From Fluoribacter dumoffii NY 23 (GTDB lineage Bacteria > Pseudomonadota > Gammaproteobacteria > Legionellales > Legionellaceae): a DNA stretch of 64,000 bases. The notes under the pieces are model-generated. The model was not told the DNA's origin and did no database searches. It was given only the letters and a program-made list of their open reading frames with translations. The translations under genes and the position numbers were made by a program. Positions 38,582 to 48,030 of the stretch are shown here, piece after piece. Position 1 is the first letter of the stretch; every line of letters starts with the position of its first letter. The stretch lies in contig NZ_CM001373.1 in the NCBI RefSeq assembly GCF_000236165.1, positions 1,261,006 to 1,325,005 on the forward strand, written 5' to 3'.

Positions 38582-39349
38582 ATGGATACAGCAGCAAATA
38601 CTTCAGCGAATACTCAGTTACTTATTATTCATTCGAGCTATTTATGGTATCTGACGTTGACTTATTCGATGATTATCGTGTTAGCAAACTGGTTTGATCC
38701 CCGTTTAATCAGCTTTTGGGGGTTCACAACAGATGCAGGGACCCTAATCTTCCCATTGTCCTTTTTACTTTCAGACTTAATTACTGAAGTATATGGCTAT
38801 AAATACGCACGGCGTACCATTTGGTGTGGATTTCTTTTTAATCTATTCTTCATTTTGTATGGCCAACTTGTAATTCATATGCCTAATCCCGAGTTTGCAA
38901 CCAATAACGCTATTTTTGATACCCTGTTAACCATTAACTTCCGTATTATTCTGGCATCATTTGTCAGTTATCTCATTTCTGAATCCTTTAACTCCTATCT
39001 GATTGCCAAAACTAAAATTAAAGTCCACGGAAGATATATGGCAGCCCGATTTTTTCTGGCCTCTTTTTTAGCATCAGGCCTGGACAGTGTAATATTTACC
39101 ACTATTGCATTTTATAGCACTTTACCGGATTCTGTTTTCATCAAGATGATTTTGACTATGTGGTTTATAAAAATATTTATCGAATTATGCGGTCTCCCCT
39201 TCTCTATAAATTTAGTCTCCAAGCTAAAAAGGATAGAAAAGATGGATATATATGATAAGAAAACACAATTTAATTTGTTCCGTTTAGATCTTAACTATGA
39301 AAATCAGGAAAATAATTTTCTAAACCAAAATAATACACCCCTCTTGTAA
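38582..39349 (+). CDS. VUT-family (YhhQ-like) transporter
   Basis: A 255-residue membrane protein with about six helices. The signature FPLSFLLSDLITEVYGYKYARRTIW identifies the VUT family; a second conserved region is RFFLASFLASGLDSVIFTT. The E. coli member imports queuosine precursors. It is the tandem paralogue of the interrupted gene two bases upstream and lacks that gene's soluble N-terminal part. Confidence 0.85.
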   Translation: MDTAANTSANTQLLIIHSSYLWYLTLTYSMIIVLANWFDPRLISFWGFTTDAGTLIFPLSFLLSDLITEVYGYKYARRTIWCGFLFNLFFILYGQLVIHMPNPEFATNNAIFDTLLTINFRIILASFVSYLISESFNSYLIAKTKIKVHGRYMAARFFLASFLASGLDSVIFTTIAFYSTLPDSVFIKMILTMWFIKIFIELCGLPFSINLVSKLKRIEKMDIYDKKTQFNLFRLDLNYENQENNFLNQNNTPLL

Positions 39350-39369
39350 GAGGGGTATGGCGTTTTTAG
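39337..39369 (+). terminator. Rho-independent terminator overlapping the transporter stop codon
   Basis: ACCCCTCT (39337-39344), loop TGTA, AGAGGGGT (39349-39356), followed by ATGGCG and five T. The stop codon TAA lies in the hairpin. Confidence 0.75.
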
Positions 39370-39417
39370 GGTACAAGATCTTTGGATACATTTTCAAAAA
39401 CCCCTTACAATCTCTTG

Positions 39418-40731
39418 TCAAAGTGTAAGAACCGTTGTTTCCTCTTTGACTTCCTCTTTGCTGAGCGCCACTTCAGCTCTTGCAATTAAAGTATTCATAC
39501 AGCTTTTACCATCAAAAAATTCATAATCCAGGGCCACATTCGACTCAATTTCGAGAAACTGTTTAAGAAATTTTAAGCCATTCAACCTATCTTCTTTAGT
39601 CAATTCTTTAGAGGTTTCGCCTAGAACTTGCTGTATTGTAAACATGAGGTCATAACCCAAAGCTTCGGATTGTTGCAGCAATAAGGCATATCCCCCAAAA
39701 AGAATATAACTGCACTTGGAATCATAACACTCTTTCATTTTTGCCAAAAAAGTAGGATGATCCAGCGTCTCCAGATTTTCCTGAACTAAAGGAGTATAGA
39801 ATAAATCGAAGATTCTATTCCTAGCTTTTTCAGACTCTACATGTTTCATAATACTTTCATTAATTGCTACATCATTTAAATTTCGGAATGTACTGAAATT
39901 CTTGTGTTCCTTGGCAACAGCCTTACACCATTTCTCTAACTCCATCTCAATTTGCTGATGCTCCTTTTCAATTCCTTCTGCAAGTGAACGGATAAAGTTA
40001 ATTGCTTTAAATCGGTGCAGTAGTTGCGCCCCTCTCTGCGACTGTGTGATTATGATATCTTCTAAATATGATTTGAAATTTTCATCTTTTGCGAAATGAG
40101 GATAATTCATGTACCGTTGGACTTTATCCTTGTCCTCCATAAACATGTTGTCACGGAACACTTCAAGTGCTTTTACTATCGTCACAACGTCGAGGATTTG
40201 TAAATCATCTTTCCTAAATTTCTTATCTAAATCAGCTGGATTGAATTTCTTACTTGTGCTTTCTTCAATGCATATCTTTTTAAGAACATCTAATTCTTTA
40301 AACTTTAAGGCCCTTCTTATGGCCAGGAATAACTTACAATCGGTTACTTGACATTTGGCCCAATAAGTCCAGGAGGCATAAGCATTATAATCATCGTACT
40401 CTTTAATCAGCCGAAAATAACGATGGATTAAAGCACCTAATAAAAAAAGAGCCCCCTGTTTGGCTAATTCCTTGTTTTCTTTGGGAATTTGGCGAAGTTC
40501 GTTTACTAAAAGATTGAACACTTCAATCTGGCTGTCCCTACCCGATTTACATTTTAGTACTTCATTGGTCCTTGCTATTAAAACCTCGAGACTGCTTGGT
40601 TGTATTGCCGAGGAACCATCACTTAACGCACTATCAATTATTGTATATCTTCCCAATAAAATGGAATAATTAGTTTCCAGATTAAGCGTATTGACTCTAA
40701 ATGTTGCAAATGCTGGTGGGGTAAAAGTCAT
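39418..40731 (-). CDS. Unknown protein with Glu-rich C-terminus, candidate effector
   Basis: A 437-residue protein I do not recognise. It is mostly helical and soluble. The C-terminus (ALSKEEVKEETTVLTL) has a cluster of glutamates followed by hydrophobic residues, resembling the E-block of Dot/Icm secretion signals. AAGGAGG stands before the ATG. It begins nine bases after the gene at 40741-41343, so the two are co-transcribed. There is no catalytic motif I can name. Confidence 0.55.
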   Translation of the reverse strand: MTFTPPAFATFRVNTLNLETNYSILLGRYTIIDSALSDGSSAIQPSSLEVLIARTNEVLKCKSGRDSQIEVFNLLVNELRQIPKENKELAKQGALFLLGALIHRYFRLIKEYDDYNAYASWTYWAKCQVTDCKLFLAIRRALKFKELDVLKKICIEESTSKKFNPADLDKKFRKDDLQILDVVTIVKALEVFRDNMFMEDKDKVQRYMNYPHFAKDENFKSYLEDIIITQSQRGAQLLHRFKAINFIRSLAEGIEKEHQQIEMELEKWCKAVAKEHKNFSTFRNLNDVAINESIMKHVESEKARNRIFDLFYTPLVQENLETLDHPTFLAKMKECYDSKCSYILFGGYALLLQQSEALGYDLMFTIQQVLGETSKELTKEDRLNGLKFLKQFLEIESNVALDYEFFDGKSCMNTLIARAEVALSKEEVKEETTVLTL

Positions 40732-40740
40732 ACATCCTCC

Positions 40741-41343
40741 TTAATACATACTCATTCCTAAAGAATTCATGATCCCTGCGTAAAGCCCGTAAAAGGACAA
40801 AGAATTATTACGAGACGAAAAATATTTTGCTTCATGAATTTCCTTTTGAATTGTTGCTCCTAATCGATGGTCGAGATCAGAATAAGATCCCTCTTCACGT
40901 CGTTCATATACGAATGTGCAATAGTAACTTAGATCACTCAAACATGAATTAAAAAAATCCTGGTTTATTTCTCCAATGGAGTGGACTCCTAAATGCTTTC
41001 GAAATAAATCTATCAGAGATTGATGAAGGGAAGTTCTGGCAGAGGTACTATATTGAGACCACTTTAACAAATATATTCCAATAATCACCTTTCTTCTAAA
41101 TTCATTGAACTCATCCAGGGTTAACTGAGGCTCATTTTTTACAAGTTTAACATATTGGATTAGATCATAGGTCTCATCTAAACTGTGAGCCAGCATACTT
41201 ATGGTAGTTGCATCTTCCATGGCAGCATTGTTCGGTATGAAGAGGGAAAAAAAGCTCAAACACCCCATATTTTGTCCATAACTTCTTGCTAAACACGTCG
41301 CCAGTTTTTTTGCTTTTTGCTGAAATTCGGCAAAATGTGGCAT
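40741..41343 (-). CDS. Unknown helical protein
   Basis: A 200-residue protein starting at ATG 41343, six bases after GGAGG; the ATG at 41373 lacks a ribosome site. Predicted helices cover most of it (FAEFQQKAKKLATCLARS; FNEFRRKVIIGIYLLKW). No signal peptide or domain is recognised. It is first in a two-gene unit with the candidate effector at 39418-40731 and may be a partner or a second substrate. Confidence 0.55.
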   Translation of the reverse strand: MPHFAEFQQKAKKLATCLARSYGQNMGCLSFFSLFIPNNAAMEDATTISMLAHSLDETYDLIQYVKLVKNEPQLTLDEFNEFRRKVIIGIYLLKWSQYSTSARTSLHQSLIDLFRKHLGVHSIGEINQDFFNSCLSDLSYYCTFVYERREEGSYSDLDHRLGATIQKEIHEAKYFSSRNNSLSFYGLYAGIMNSLGMSMY

Positions 41344-41463
41344 TGCGTCCCTCCTGCAAATACTGACCCGCAATCACTGCAACGCGTCATTTGTCCAAAA
41401 ACGTAAACACCTTCATTTTTTATAGCAACCAATAAAAAATATTGCAACTATTAATTTAACTAT

Positions 41464-41513
41464 TTGAACATAAAAAGAATTAAAAGTTTTTTTTCTAATT
41501 TTTTTATGTTCAA
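41464..41513. repeat. AT-rich inverted repeat upstream of the unknown pair
   Basis: TTGAACATAAAAA (41464-41476) and TTTTTATGTTCAA (41501-41513) are exact complements; the inner bases pair partly (AATTA/TAATT). It lies in the 322-bp spacer 41344-41665, between the mpl stop and the unknown gene pair. It may be the mpl terminator or an operator. Nothing else is recognised in that spacer. Confidence 0.55.
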
Positions 41514-41665
41514 TACGTACGAGGATAACCCAGTGGGGCAGAGTGTGCTCTTTTCCCTTTATGATTCACGAGCAATAAAATTCAGAACTGGGATGTAACC
41601 CGTTATAACAGGTACTTCGAAGAGCTTGAATTTATACCGATTTAATCATAGTGCTTTGCACCTTA

Positions 41666-43033
41666 TTACTCTTTGGAAAACCGTTGTTCTATAGAATCGA
41701 TTAGTCTTTGATGGATCCCGTCAAAACCCCGATTACTCATCACTAGAACAGCATCTCCTTCGTGCACTGCAGCAGTTATTTCTTTTATTATTTCATCATG
41801 GTCTTTACATATTTTATAAGGAAAATCCCAGTTCCCTATGGTTTCATACAGATTAAAATCGTGCGGTTCGAGAATATAGGCACCATCAACGGGATTTAAG
41901 GCATGGCCCATTTCCTCAGCGTGAACACCCGTACGCATGGTATAGGATGCAAACTCTAATACTGCATAAATGCGGTAGTGGCGTTTACTGCGCTTTAAGG
42001 CCTCAACTGTCCGCATTATAGCGGTAGGATGATGGGCAAAATCATCATAAACCGTTACTCCATGTTTATTAGAGCGAACTTCTAAACGACGCTTTACCGG
42101 CGTAAAACGTTCTAAAGCTTCCGCTGCCACTTTAGGATTAACTCCTGCGTTTATACTTGCGGCAAGGGCAGCCAAACCATTTTCTACATTAAAACGTCCA
42201 ATCAAAGACCATCTGACTTCGGCCACTTCTTTGCCATGACGCAACACTTTGAACGCTGAACCATTCTCCTCGATTAATTGGGCTTTCCATTCGGCATCAC
42301 CTTCTAAAGCCAAATCTTCGATTCGAGAATATTGGCCGCGAGCGAGAACCTCATTCAGTGCTTTGTCATCTCGAGGTTTAATTGCCACTCCGCTTACAGG
42401 AATTGTTCTTAAGAGATAATGAAATTGTAACTGTATCGCTGCCAAATCAGGATAAATATCAGCATGGTCGAATTCCAGATTATTTAAAATAGCTATTCTT
42501 GGTCGATAATGCATAAACTTTGGACGTTTATCGAAAAAAGCACTATCATATTCATCAGCTTCAATTACAAACCATTTGCCTGAGCCAAGGCATGCACTCG
42601 TTTTAAAATCAGAGGATACTCCACCAATTAAAAAACCTGGATTAAATCCCGCTTGATCTAAAATCCACGCAATCATTGAAGTCGTGGTCGTTTTGCCATG
42701 GGTACCTGCAACGGCAATCACCTGATAGCGACTTAAAATATTTTCAGCGAGCCATTGGGGGCCAGAAGTATAGGGTTTACCAGATTCAATCACTGCCTCT
42801 AGTACAGGCATCCCTCTTTTTATAGCATTCCCCACTATAATCAAATCTGATTCCAATGCCGTGGTAGTATCCTCATAACCTTCAGTCCAGGTTATCCCTT
42901 TTGCTGAAAGCAAATCACTTACTGGGGGATAGCAATTAGCATCACTTCCAGTGACTTTATGCCCTGCATCGCGCGCCAGTAAAGCAAGGGCGCTCATAAA
43001 AGTTCCGCTTATACCTAAAATATGTAAGTGCAT
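41666..43033 (-). CDS. mpl: Murein peptide ligase Mpl
   Basis: Joins recycled L-Ala-gamma-D-Glu-meso-DAP tripeptide to UDP-MurNAc. A Mur-ligase of about 455 residues. It shows an N-terminal HILGISGTFMSALALLA with the Mpl-type SDANCYPP, Walker A AGTHGKTTTTSMI, and the ligase core IEADEYDSAFFDKRPKF. I use ATG 43033, which has GGGA at five bases; ATG 43039 is possible. Mpl recycles cell-wall peptides, so it is not essential in E. coli. Confidence 0.93.
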   Translation of the reverse strand: MHLHILGISGTFMSALALLARDAGHKVTGSDANCYPPVSDLLSAKGITWTEGYEDTTTALESDLIIVGNAIKRGMPVLEAVIESGKPYTSGPQWLAENILSRYQVIAVAGTHGKTTTTSMIAWILDQAGFNPGFLIGGVSSDFKTSACLGSGKWFVIEADEYDSAFFDKRPKFMHYRPRIAILNNLEFDHADIYPDLAAIQLQFHYLLRTIPVSGVAIKPRDDKALNEVLARGQYSRIEDLALEGDAEWKAQLIEENGSAFKVLRHGKEVAEVRWSLIGRFNVENGLAALAASINAGVNPKVAAEALERFTPVKRRLEVRSNKHGVTVYDDFAHHPTAIMRTVEALKRSKRHYRIYAVLEFASYTMRTGVHAEEMGHALNPVDGAYILEPHDFNLYETIGNWDFPYKICKDHDEIIKEITAAVHEGDAVLVMSNRGFDGIHQRLIDSIEQRFSKE

Positions 43034-43046
43034 AATCATCCCATTC

Positions 43047-43589
43047 TTATTGTAATAAAGAAACCGTTAGAACATTAACCGCGATTAAACCAAAAGCAGC
43101 AAAAACTGACTTAATGGCTGTTGAGTCTAGTGCATATTTATAGACATGGGCGGTAATCACAAACTGCCAAATAGTTAAACCCAAGCTTAAAAACAAATAG
43201 ATTATCCCAATAAACATCAATAAAGGATTTTTTAAATGAATTTGAGATAAATAGGGAGCCAGAATCAACAAAGGAATAACCAGTATATGGATAATAATAT
43301 TAATGAAATATAACGTGGTAACAGTTTGTACAAGCCTGGAGGTCACCCCTCTAAAGTACAAGACAAAATAAGTATATATAACGTATGAAATCATTAAACA
43401 TATTGAGATGTATGCGTTATTTATCAAATCCTCAGAGGAATTTAAGTTAGAATAATCCCATTCAATTGTCATAAGTAATGCTAACAAAATGCCACTCAAT
43501 ACCATGCGAGAAATAGAGTAAGGTGTATTTTCGGGACTTTCTTTTAATAAGCAAATATCCCAATAGCGATCAAATATAAGTTGTAGCAT
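43047..43589 (-). CDS. Unknown inner-membrane protein
   Basis: A 180-residue protein with four or five predicted helices (VLSGILLALLMTI; AYISICLMISYVIYTYFVLY; YFINIIIHILVIPLLILAPY; MFIGIIYLFLSLGLTIW; FAAFGLIAVNVLTV). The pattern recalls the YIP1-like superfamily, but I cannot assign it firmly. It lies eight bases upstream of mpl in the same orientation and 50 bp after yhdP. Confidence 0.6.
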   Translation of the reverse strand: MLQLIFDRYWDICLLKESPENTPYSISRMVLSGILLALLMTIEWDYSNLNSSEDLINNAYISICLMISYVIYTYFVLYFRGVTSRLVQTVTTLYFINIIIHILVIPLLILAPYLSQIHLKNPLLMFIGIIYLFLSLGLTIWQFVITAHVYKYALDSTAIKSVFAAFGLIAVNVLTVSLLQ

Positions 43590-43642
43590 TTAAGTCTTCA
43601 TTTTTAGTTAATGTAGCCTGAGTCCTATATTGTCAGGTTTTC

Positions 43643-46600
43643 TCAGTTACGTTCTTCCTTTTTCATTAATTTTTTTACAATGCTAAGTTGTTGTACCACA
43701 GGCTCATTCCATGGCCCTGAGATTTTGTAACTGTACGCAGAAATTTTTTGCATGCTTTGATTAATAATTTTATTTGCAACCCAGGCAGCAACACCGGCGA
43801 CAGGACCACCAGCAATTGTCGCCACAACAGGTAAACTGGCTGTTATGTGCGGAGAAATCTTCAAGTTCAAATCATAAGTATGCTTGATTAAATCCAGGTC
43901 CCCTTTCATGCTTGCATAAGCAACCGGGCCATCAAGATAACTGTCTTGCGTTGCCATAATTCCTTTATTAACAGCGAAATTTCCCTGGAAAATATCAAAA
44001 CTGTATCCTTGATGCGCCAAATCACTGAAATCCAATTGCAAGCGCCGCGGAATAGTTTGCAGACTCAGAATACTCAGTAATTTACCCAGATCCAATTTTT
44101 CTTCTGTCTCTTTACTTAAATGCGTAATTCTTCCATTTTTTAGTTGTATATACATATTCCCATTGACTGAAGCAAGCGAAAACGCATACAAGCTTTTTTT
44201 CCAGCCTCCATGAAATTCCACATACCCTTTTTTGGCATGCACAGCAGGCATTACATTCCAAAGCTCTAATGTTTTAGCTAAATTTGTGATATTGAGTTTT
44301 ACATCAAAATTAGTCTGATTAGCTTTTTCTTTTTGAAGCCATTCCCCCTGGGCATTAAATTGATATACTGGAGAATTTATTTGGCAATATTCTATTTTTA
44401 ATTTTTCAGCAGTCGATTTGCTTTTCAGAGTTACATCACCCACATTGACTTTACCCAAAGACAAATTATCAACACGCAAATTAAGATTAGGTATTTGATT
44501 GGGATGCAGTTCCGAAGTCTCAGTAAGCTCATCACTTGCTGATTCAATTTTATCTATATGCAAATAATGCACATGGCCACTTAATTCATTTAAGGGTGGA
44601 TGATAAACCAAGTCAGCTGCAATATTTTTTTGTTGCAAATTGAAAGACCAGTCTTTATTAGGCAGTATTTTTGCTTTAACAACCATAGTATTAAACTGTT
44701 GTTTTAAAAAATTTAATTTTTCTATCGTTATATGGATAATTCTCAGATTAGCCAAGATGGAGTTGTCTGTTTTTGCTGAAGAAAATTGATTGAATACCTC
44801 TTTCCATTCCTGAAAATCAAACCCTTTCAAAGTGCCTATAACGGAGAGGCCTGGTAAATTCTGATTTACGGCAGTTGCACTACCCAAACGTAATTGGCCT
44901 GAATTAAAAGCATAACCCTCTTTGTTATTTTTAAACAGCAAATCTGCACTGAATCGTTTATCAAAATTACCTCGCACACGCATGAACTTTTTAGACTTAA
45001 GTTCAAGATTTAAATTCAGGGGAGTTTTTGCAGCCGATTTTTTACCAAGGGGCTCGGGCAAATTGATATCCAGCCCTTCTAATGAACTAGTAACGTTGAT
45101 GCTGTCCGCCTCTGAGGGCTTATCGCTTAATTTCAATAAGGCATTCACATTAAAAGAACCATCCAACAAATCAAATAAAGGCAATTTGAACTGGTGCTTT
45201 AACGAACTGATGGAACATTTTCCAGTAATGGCGATGGTTGTGGCAGGCTTGGGTAGTTTGACTGATTGAATTTTAATATTCATCGGATGGCCCAGGAGTT
45301 CAGCAAAAAGATAGCTATCTGTCACTCCCGCTTCATTAAACATCAATACACCCGATAGGTTTCGTACAGCAAATTGAACTAACTCGTAATTGACCTGCAT
45401 CGAATTTTTTTTAAAGGTCACATTTCCTTTAGCAAGTACTTCATCATTTTCCGGATACAAAGGTACTTGTACGCTTAAATTCAGCAATGCTTGGCCTTTA
45501 ATGGAAAGCATTTTTAAAAGTGACAGTTTTTTCCTTAAAGGAGAAGCCATCACATAATTCATCATTTTTTGCACAGAAGCATCAATAGTTCCATTTACCA
45601 GTAAGTTTTCTTTGTTCTTGCCAATATCATCAATGCGCAAATGCATATTCTTTGCAGGAACACCCTGGAAATTGGCGTGGACTATATCAATATTCAGGTT
45701 ACGATTTTTCAAATGAATGTATCCATCAATTTCTTTTACCACTGGCCATTTGGAATTAATAGCTATTTCGCCTCCGCTTGCATAGCTGTCGATAATGAAT
45801 TCGCCTGTATTATTATCGAAAGGGAACTCTTTTGCTAAACCAATAATTCTGATTTTTCCACTGGCTGCAGCGATACGTTTCACATCATTTTTTAACCATA
45901 GATACAATTTGGGCTTCATGTATTTTTTAGGTAAGAATGCAACCCATTGCTGCCAGTTTTTACCAGCGAATTCTGCACCCAGACGTATATTGCCAATAGT
46001 TTGCCAAGTCACTTGATCAACGGCCCCTTGCAAGCTTAACGTTAATTCAGGCTGGGTTATTGCAAGCCGCTCTACACTGACTCGCAAACCGTCGCTTAAC
46101 TCCTTCCAGTCAAATGCCCCATTAAGTAATGTCAATGTTTGTTCGGGGTAGCCTTTTACTTTTATCGATGAATTTTCGGAATCCAGTTCCAAACGCCCTT
46201 GCTCAGGTTGCCAACTGATCACACCTGATAAGTTTTTAACCTGGGGAATACTTTCTTTGGCATCCCATCCTATTTGCATAAATCGGGTTAATACATAATT
46301 GATTGAATAGCCATTTATAGAAATCTTGTTCTCATCTTCCGCTAAGGAGGGTGTATCATTTACAGCAGTACTGAAATAGGGAACGGGCGGAATAACTGAA
46401 ACAGGGATATTTAATTGAAGGAGAACCTGAGTATCTTGTAAAACTCCCTGAGGTTTCATTGCCAATATATTCTGGATAGATTGTGGCCAGTTTATAGCGT
46501 TAGATAATAATGATTCAATAATGATTGATTTAACAAAAAGCAAATAACTTTGCTGTTCTCTGTTGTACTTAACTAATACTTGATTCTCCGGCCAGGTCAC

Positions 46601-47584
46601 TCCTCCTGTACGTAATCTTATTGGGGCAACATGAAGCTCCCAACCGGCATTGTCAGGTTTCCACGACACATTAGCGAAAAATGATTGAATTAATTGGCTT
46701 TGTTGATTATTCAACAGCTTCCAAGCGAGCCGTTTAAATGAAAGTTCTGCTTGTACCGAAGATATCGCGCCATGATGCACATCCAACCATAAATTAATAT
46801 TACCTTTGCCCCCCTCCAAATGTTCTGTTGTCCTTGGAAAAAGAATTTGCCACTGTGCAGGTACGATATTTTTGGCGGAAAAATAAAACTTACCCTCAAT
46901 ATCCTCGAAATGGTCCGGATCAAAATAACCATCACCCAGGAGTTTAAAATCAGTACTGCTGGTTTGTTCAAGCCGTGCTTCACCCTTGAACTTATAATGT
47001 CCCCCTCTATTCGCTACAGATATATTTAAACCATTAACAGGTATCAATCCCCCATCGCTAAAATGAAAATAGGCTGAAACACGTCTGATGATTAAATGAT
47101 CTTGCTGTGACAACCAGACCAGAATTTGTCTGGTCTTTTCGGGAGTCATATCAGTGCTATTGAGGGAGTCAGTTGTCACTCCATCTATGGACCAATGATT
47201 GTCTTTTTCTCGCAAATTCAGATGCATGTCATCAATGTAGAGAACACCAGGCTGAATTTGCCAGCTCCACAAAGATTTAAAAAGGTTTATACCGACCAAT
47301 AATTTATTAATTCGGAAATTTTGTTTTGAATCGTCGCCCAGAGTGACCTGATTCAATTTCAGCACAGGTTGAAACCAATACCATCCTGTTTCCATCGTTT
47401 GAATGGTAACCGGTTGTCCTATCAGAAGTGATAGATGCTGCTCTACTTCCCCCTTATACTCTTTTGCCCAAGGAGTCAGAGAACGAAAGATGCTGGATAA
47501 AACAGCCATAAAGATAATCAGGACAGCTAAAAGCATCCAAATTCTTTTTAGTACTTTGCTCACGCCTAATTTTCGATTACTCAT
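43643..47584 (-). CDS. yhdP: AsmA-like envelope protein YhdP
   Basis: A 1313-residue protein of the YhdP type (E. coli 1266 aa). One N-terminal membrane anchor (IWMLLAVLIIFMAVLSSIF) precedes a very long periplasmic beta-rich part. The C-terminal region (IKNGRITHLSKETEEKLD-like, LKISPHITASLPVVATI, AGGPVAGVAAWVANKII) matches the AsmA-C/DUF3971 family. These proteins form a groove that carries phospholipid to the outer membrane. Its ATG overlaps the fliJ stop (ATGA), so it is translationally coupled to the flagellar operon. Confidence 0.88.
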   Translation of the reverse strand: MSNRKLGVSKVLKRIWMLLAVLIIFMAVLSSIFRSLTPWAKEYKGEVEQHLSLLIGQPVTIQTMETGWYWFQPVLKLNQVTLGDDSKQNFRINKLLVGINLFKSLWSWQIQPGVLYIDDMHLNLREKDNHWSIDGVTTDSLNSTDMTPEKTRQILVWLSQQDHLIIRRVSAYFHFSDGGLIPVNGLNISVANRGGHYKFKGEARLEQTSSTDFKLLGDGYFDPDHFEDIEGKFYFSAKNIVPAQWQILFPRTTEHLEGGKGNINLWLDVHHGAISSVQAELSFKRLAWKLLNNQQSQLIQSFFANVSWKPDNAGWELHVAPIRLRTGGVTWPENQVLVKYNREQQSYLLFVKSIIIESLLSNAINWPQSIQNILAMKPQGVLQDTQVLLQLNIPVSVIPPVPYFSTAVNDTPSLAEDENKISINGYSINYVLTRFMQIGWDAKESIPQVKNLSGVISWQPEQGRLELDSENSSIKVKGYPEQTLTLLNGAFDWKELSDGLRVSVERLAITQPELTLSLQGAVDQVTWQTIGNIRLGAEFAGKNWQQWVAFLPKKYMKPKLYLWLKNDVKRIAAASGKIRIIGLAKEFPFDNNTGEFIIDSYASGGEIAINSKWPVVKEIDGYIHLKNRNLNIDIVHANFQGVPAKNMHLRIDDIGKNKENLLVNGTIDASVQKMMNYVMASPLRKKLSLLKMLSIKGQALLNLSVQVPLYPENDEVLAKGNVTFKKNSMQVNYELVQFAVRNLSGVLMFNEAGVTDSYLFAELLGHPMNIKIQSVKLPKPATTIAITGKCSISSLKHQFKLPLFDLLDGSFNVNALLKLSDKPSEADSINVTSSLEGLDINLPEPLGKKSAAKTPLNLNLELKSKKFMRVRGNFDKRFSADLLFKNNKEGYAFNSGQLRLGSATAVNQNLPGLSVIGTLKGFDFQEWKEVFNQFSSAKTDNSILANLRIIHITIEKLNFLKQQFNTMVVKAKILPNKDWSFNLQQKNIAADLVYHPPLNELSGHVHYLHIDKIESASDELTETSELHPNQIPNLNLRVDNLSLGKVNVGDVTLKSKSTAEKLKIEYCQINSPVYQFNAQGEWLQKEKANQTNFDVKLNITNLAKTLELWNVMPAVHAKKGYVEFHGGWKKSLYAFSLASVNGNMYIQLKNGRITHLSKETEEKLDLGKLLSILSLQTIPRRLQLDFSDLAHQGYSFDIFQGNFAVNKGIMATQDSYLDGPVAYASMKGDLDLIKHTYDLNLKISPHITASLPVVATIAGGPVAGVAAWVANKIINQSMQKISAYSYKISGPWNEPVVQQLSIVKKLMKKEERN

Positions 47585-48030
47585 TGATATTTTTTACTAT
47601 ACCATTGCTTTTGCGCATACTCATCATTTTCTTTTTGCTCCATGCGCTGTATCTTGATTTGTTCACTCTTGTTAACCCGGTCCACCAATTGGCTGACTCC
47701 CTCTTCAGAGATTCTCGCTTGTTTATAGTTCATTTCTGCCTTAGCCCTTAATTTTGCTAAATATGCCAAATGGGCATTCAATTGTATTAAAGCTGTATCC
47801 AAATGGCTAATAAAATCGATGCGATTACGTAATCGGGCAACTATTGTTCCCTGTTGACCAATTTTCTCAACTTGGTGTAAATAATCCTGTCGATAGGCGA
47901 CTAACTGCTCATGCTTCATTTTATTTTGCTTAAATTGCTCTTGGGTTTTTAAGAGATCTTGATAGGCAGCATGTGTCGCATCTTTTTTAATCTGAAGGAG
48001 TTGTTTTAAACGTTCCAGTCGCTGGCTCAT
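47581..48030 (-). CDS. fliJ: Flagellar export chaperone FliJ
   Basis: A 149-residue coiled-coil protein at the FliJ position. FliJ links the FliI ATPase to the FlhA export gate. Charged heptads run throughout (RLERLKQLLQIKKDATHAAY; NRIDFISHLDTALIQLNAHL). The ATG at 48030 shares one base with the fliI stop (TGATG) and follows GGGAG. The assignment rests on position, size and coiled coil, since FliJ diverges quickly. Confidence 0.8.
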   Translation of the reverse strand: MSQRLERLKQLLQIKKDATHAAYQDLLKTQEQFKQNKMKHEQLVAYRQDYLHQVEKIGQQGTIVARLRNRIDFISHLDTALIQLNAHLAYLAKLRAKAEMNYKQARISEEGVSQLVDRVNKSEQIKIQRMEQKENDEYAQKQWYSKKYQ

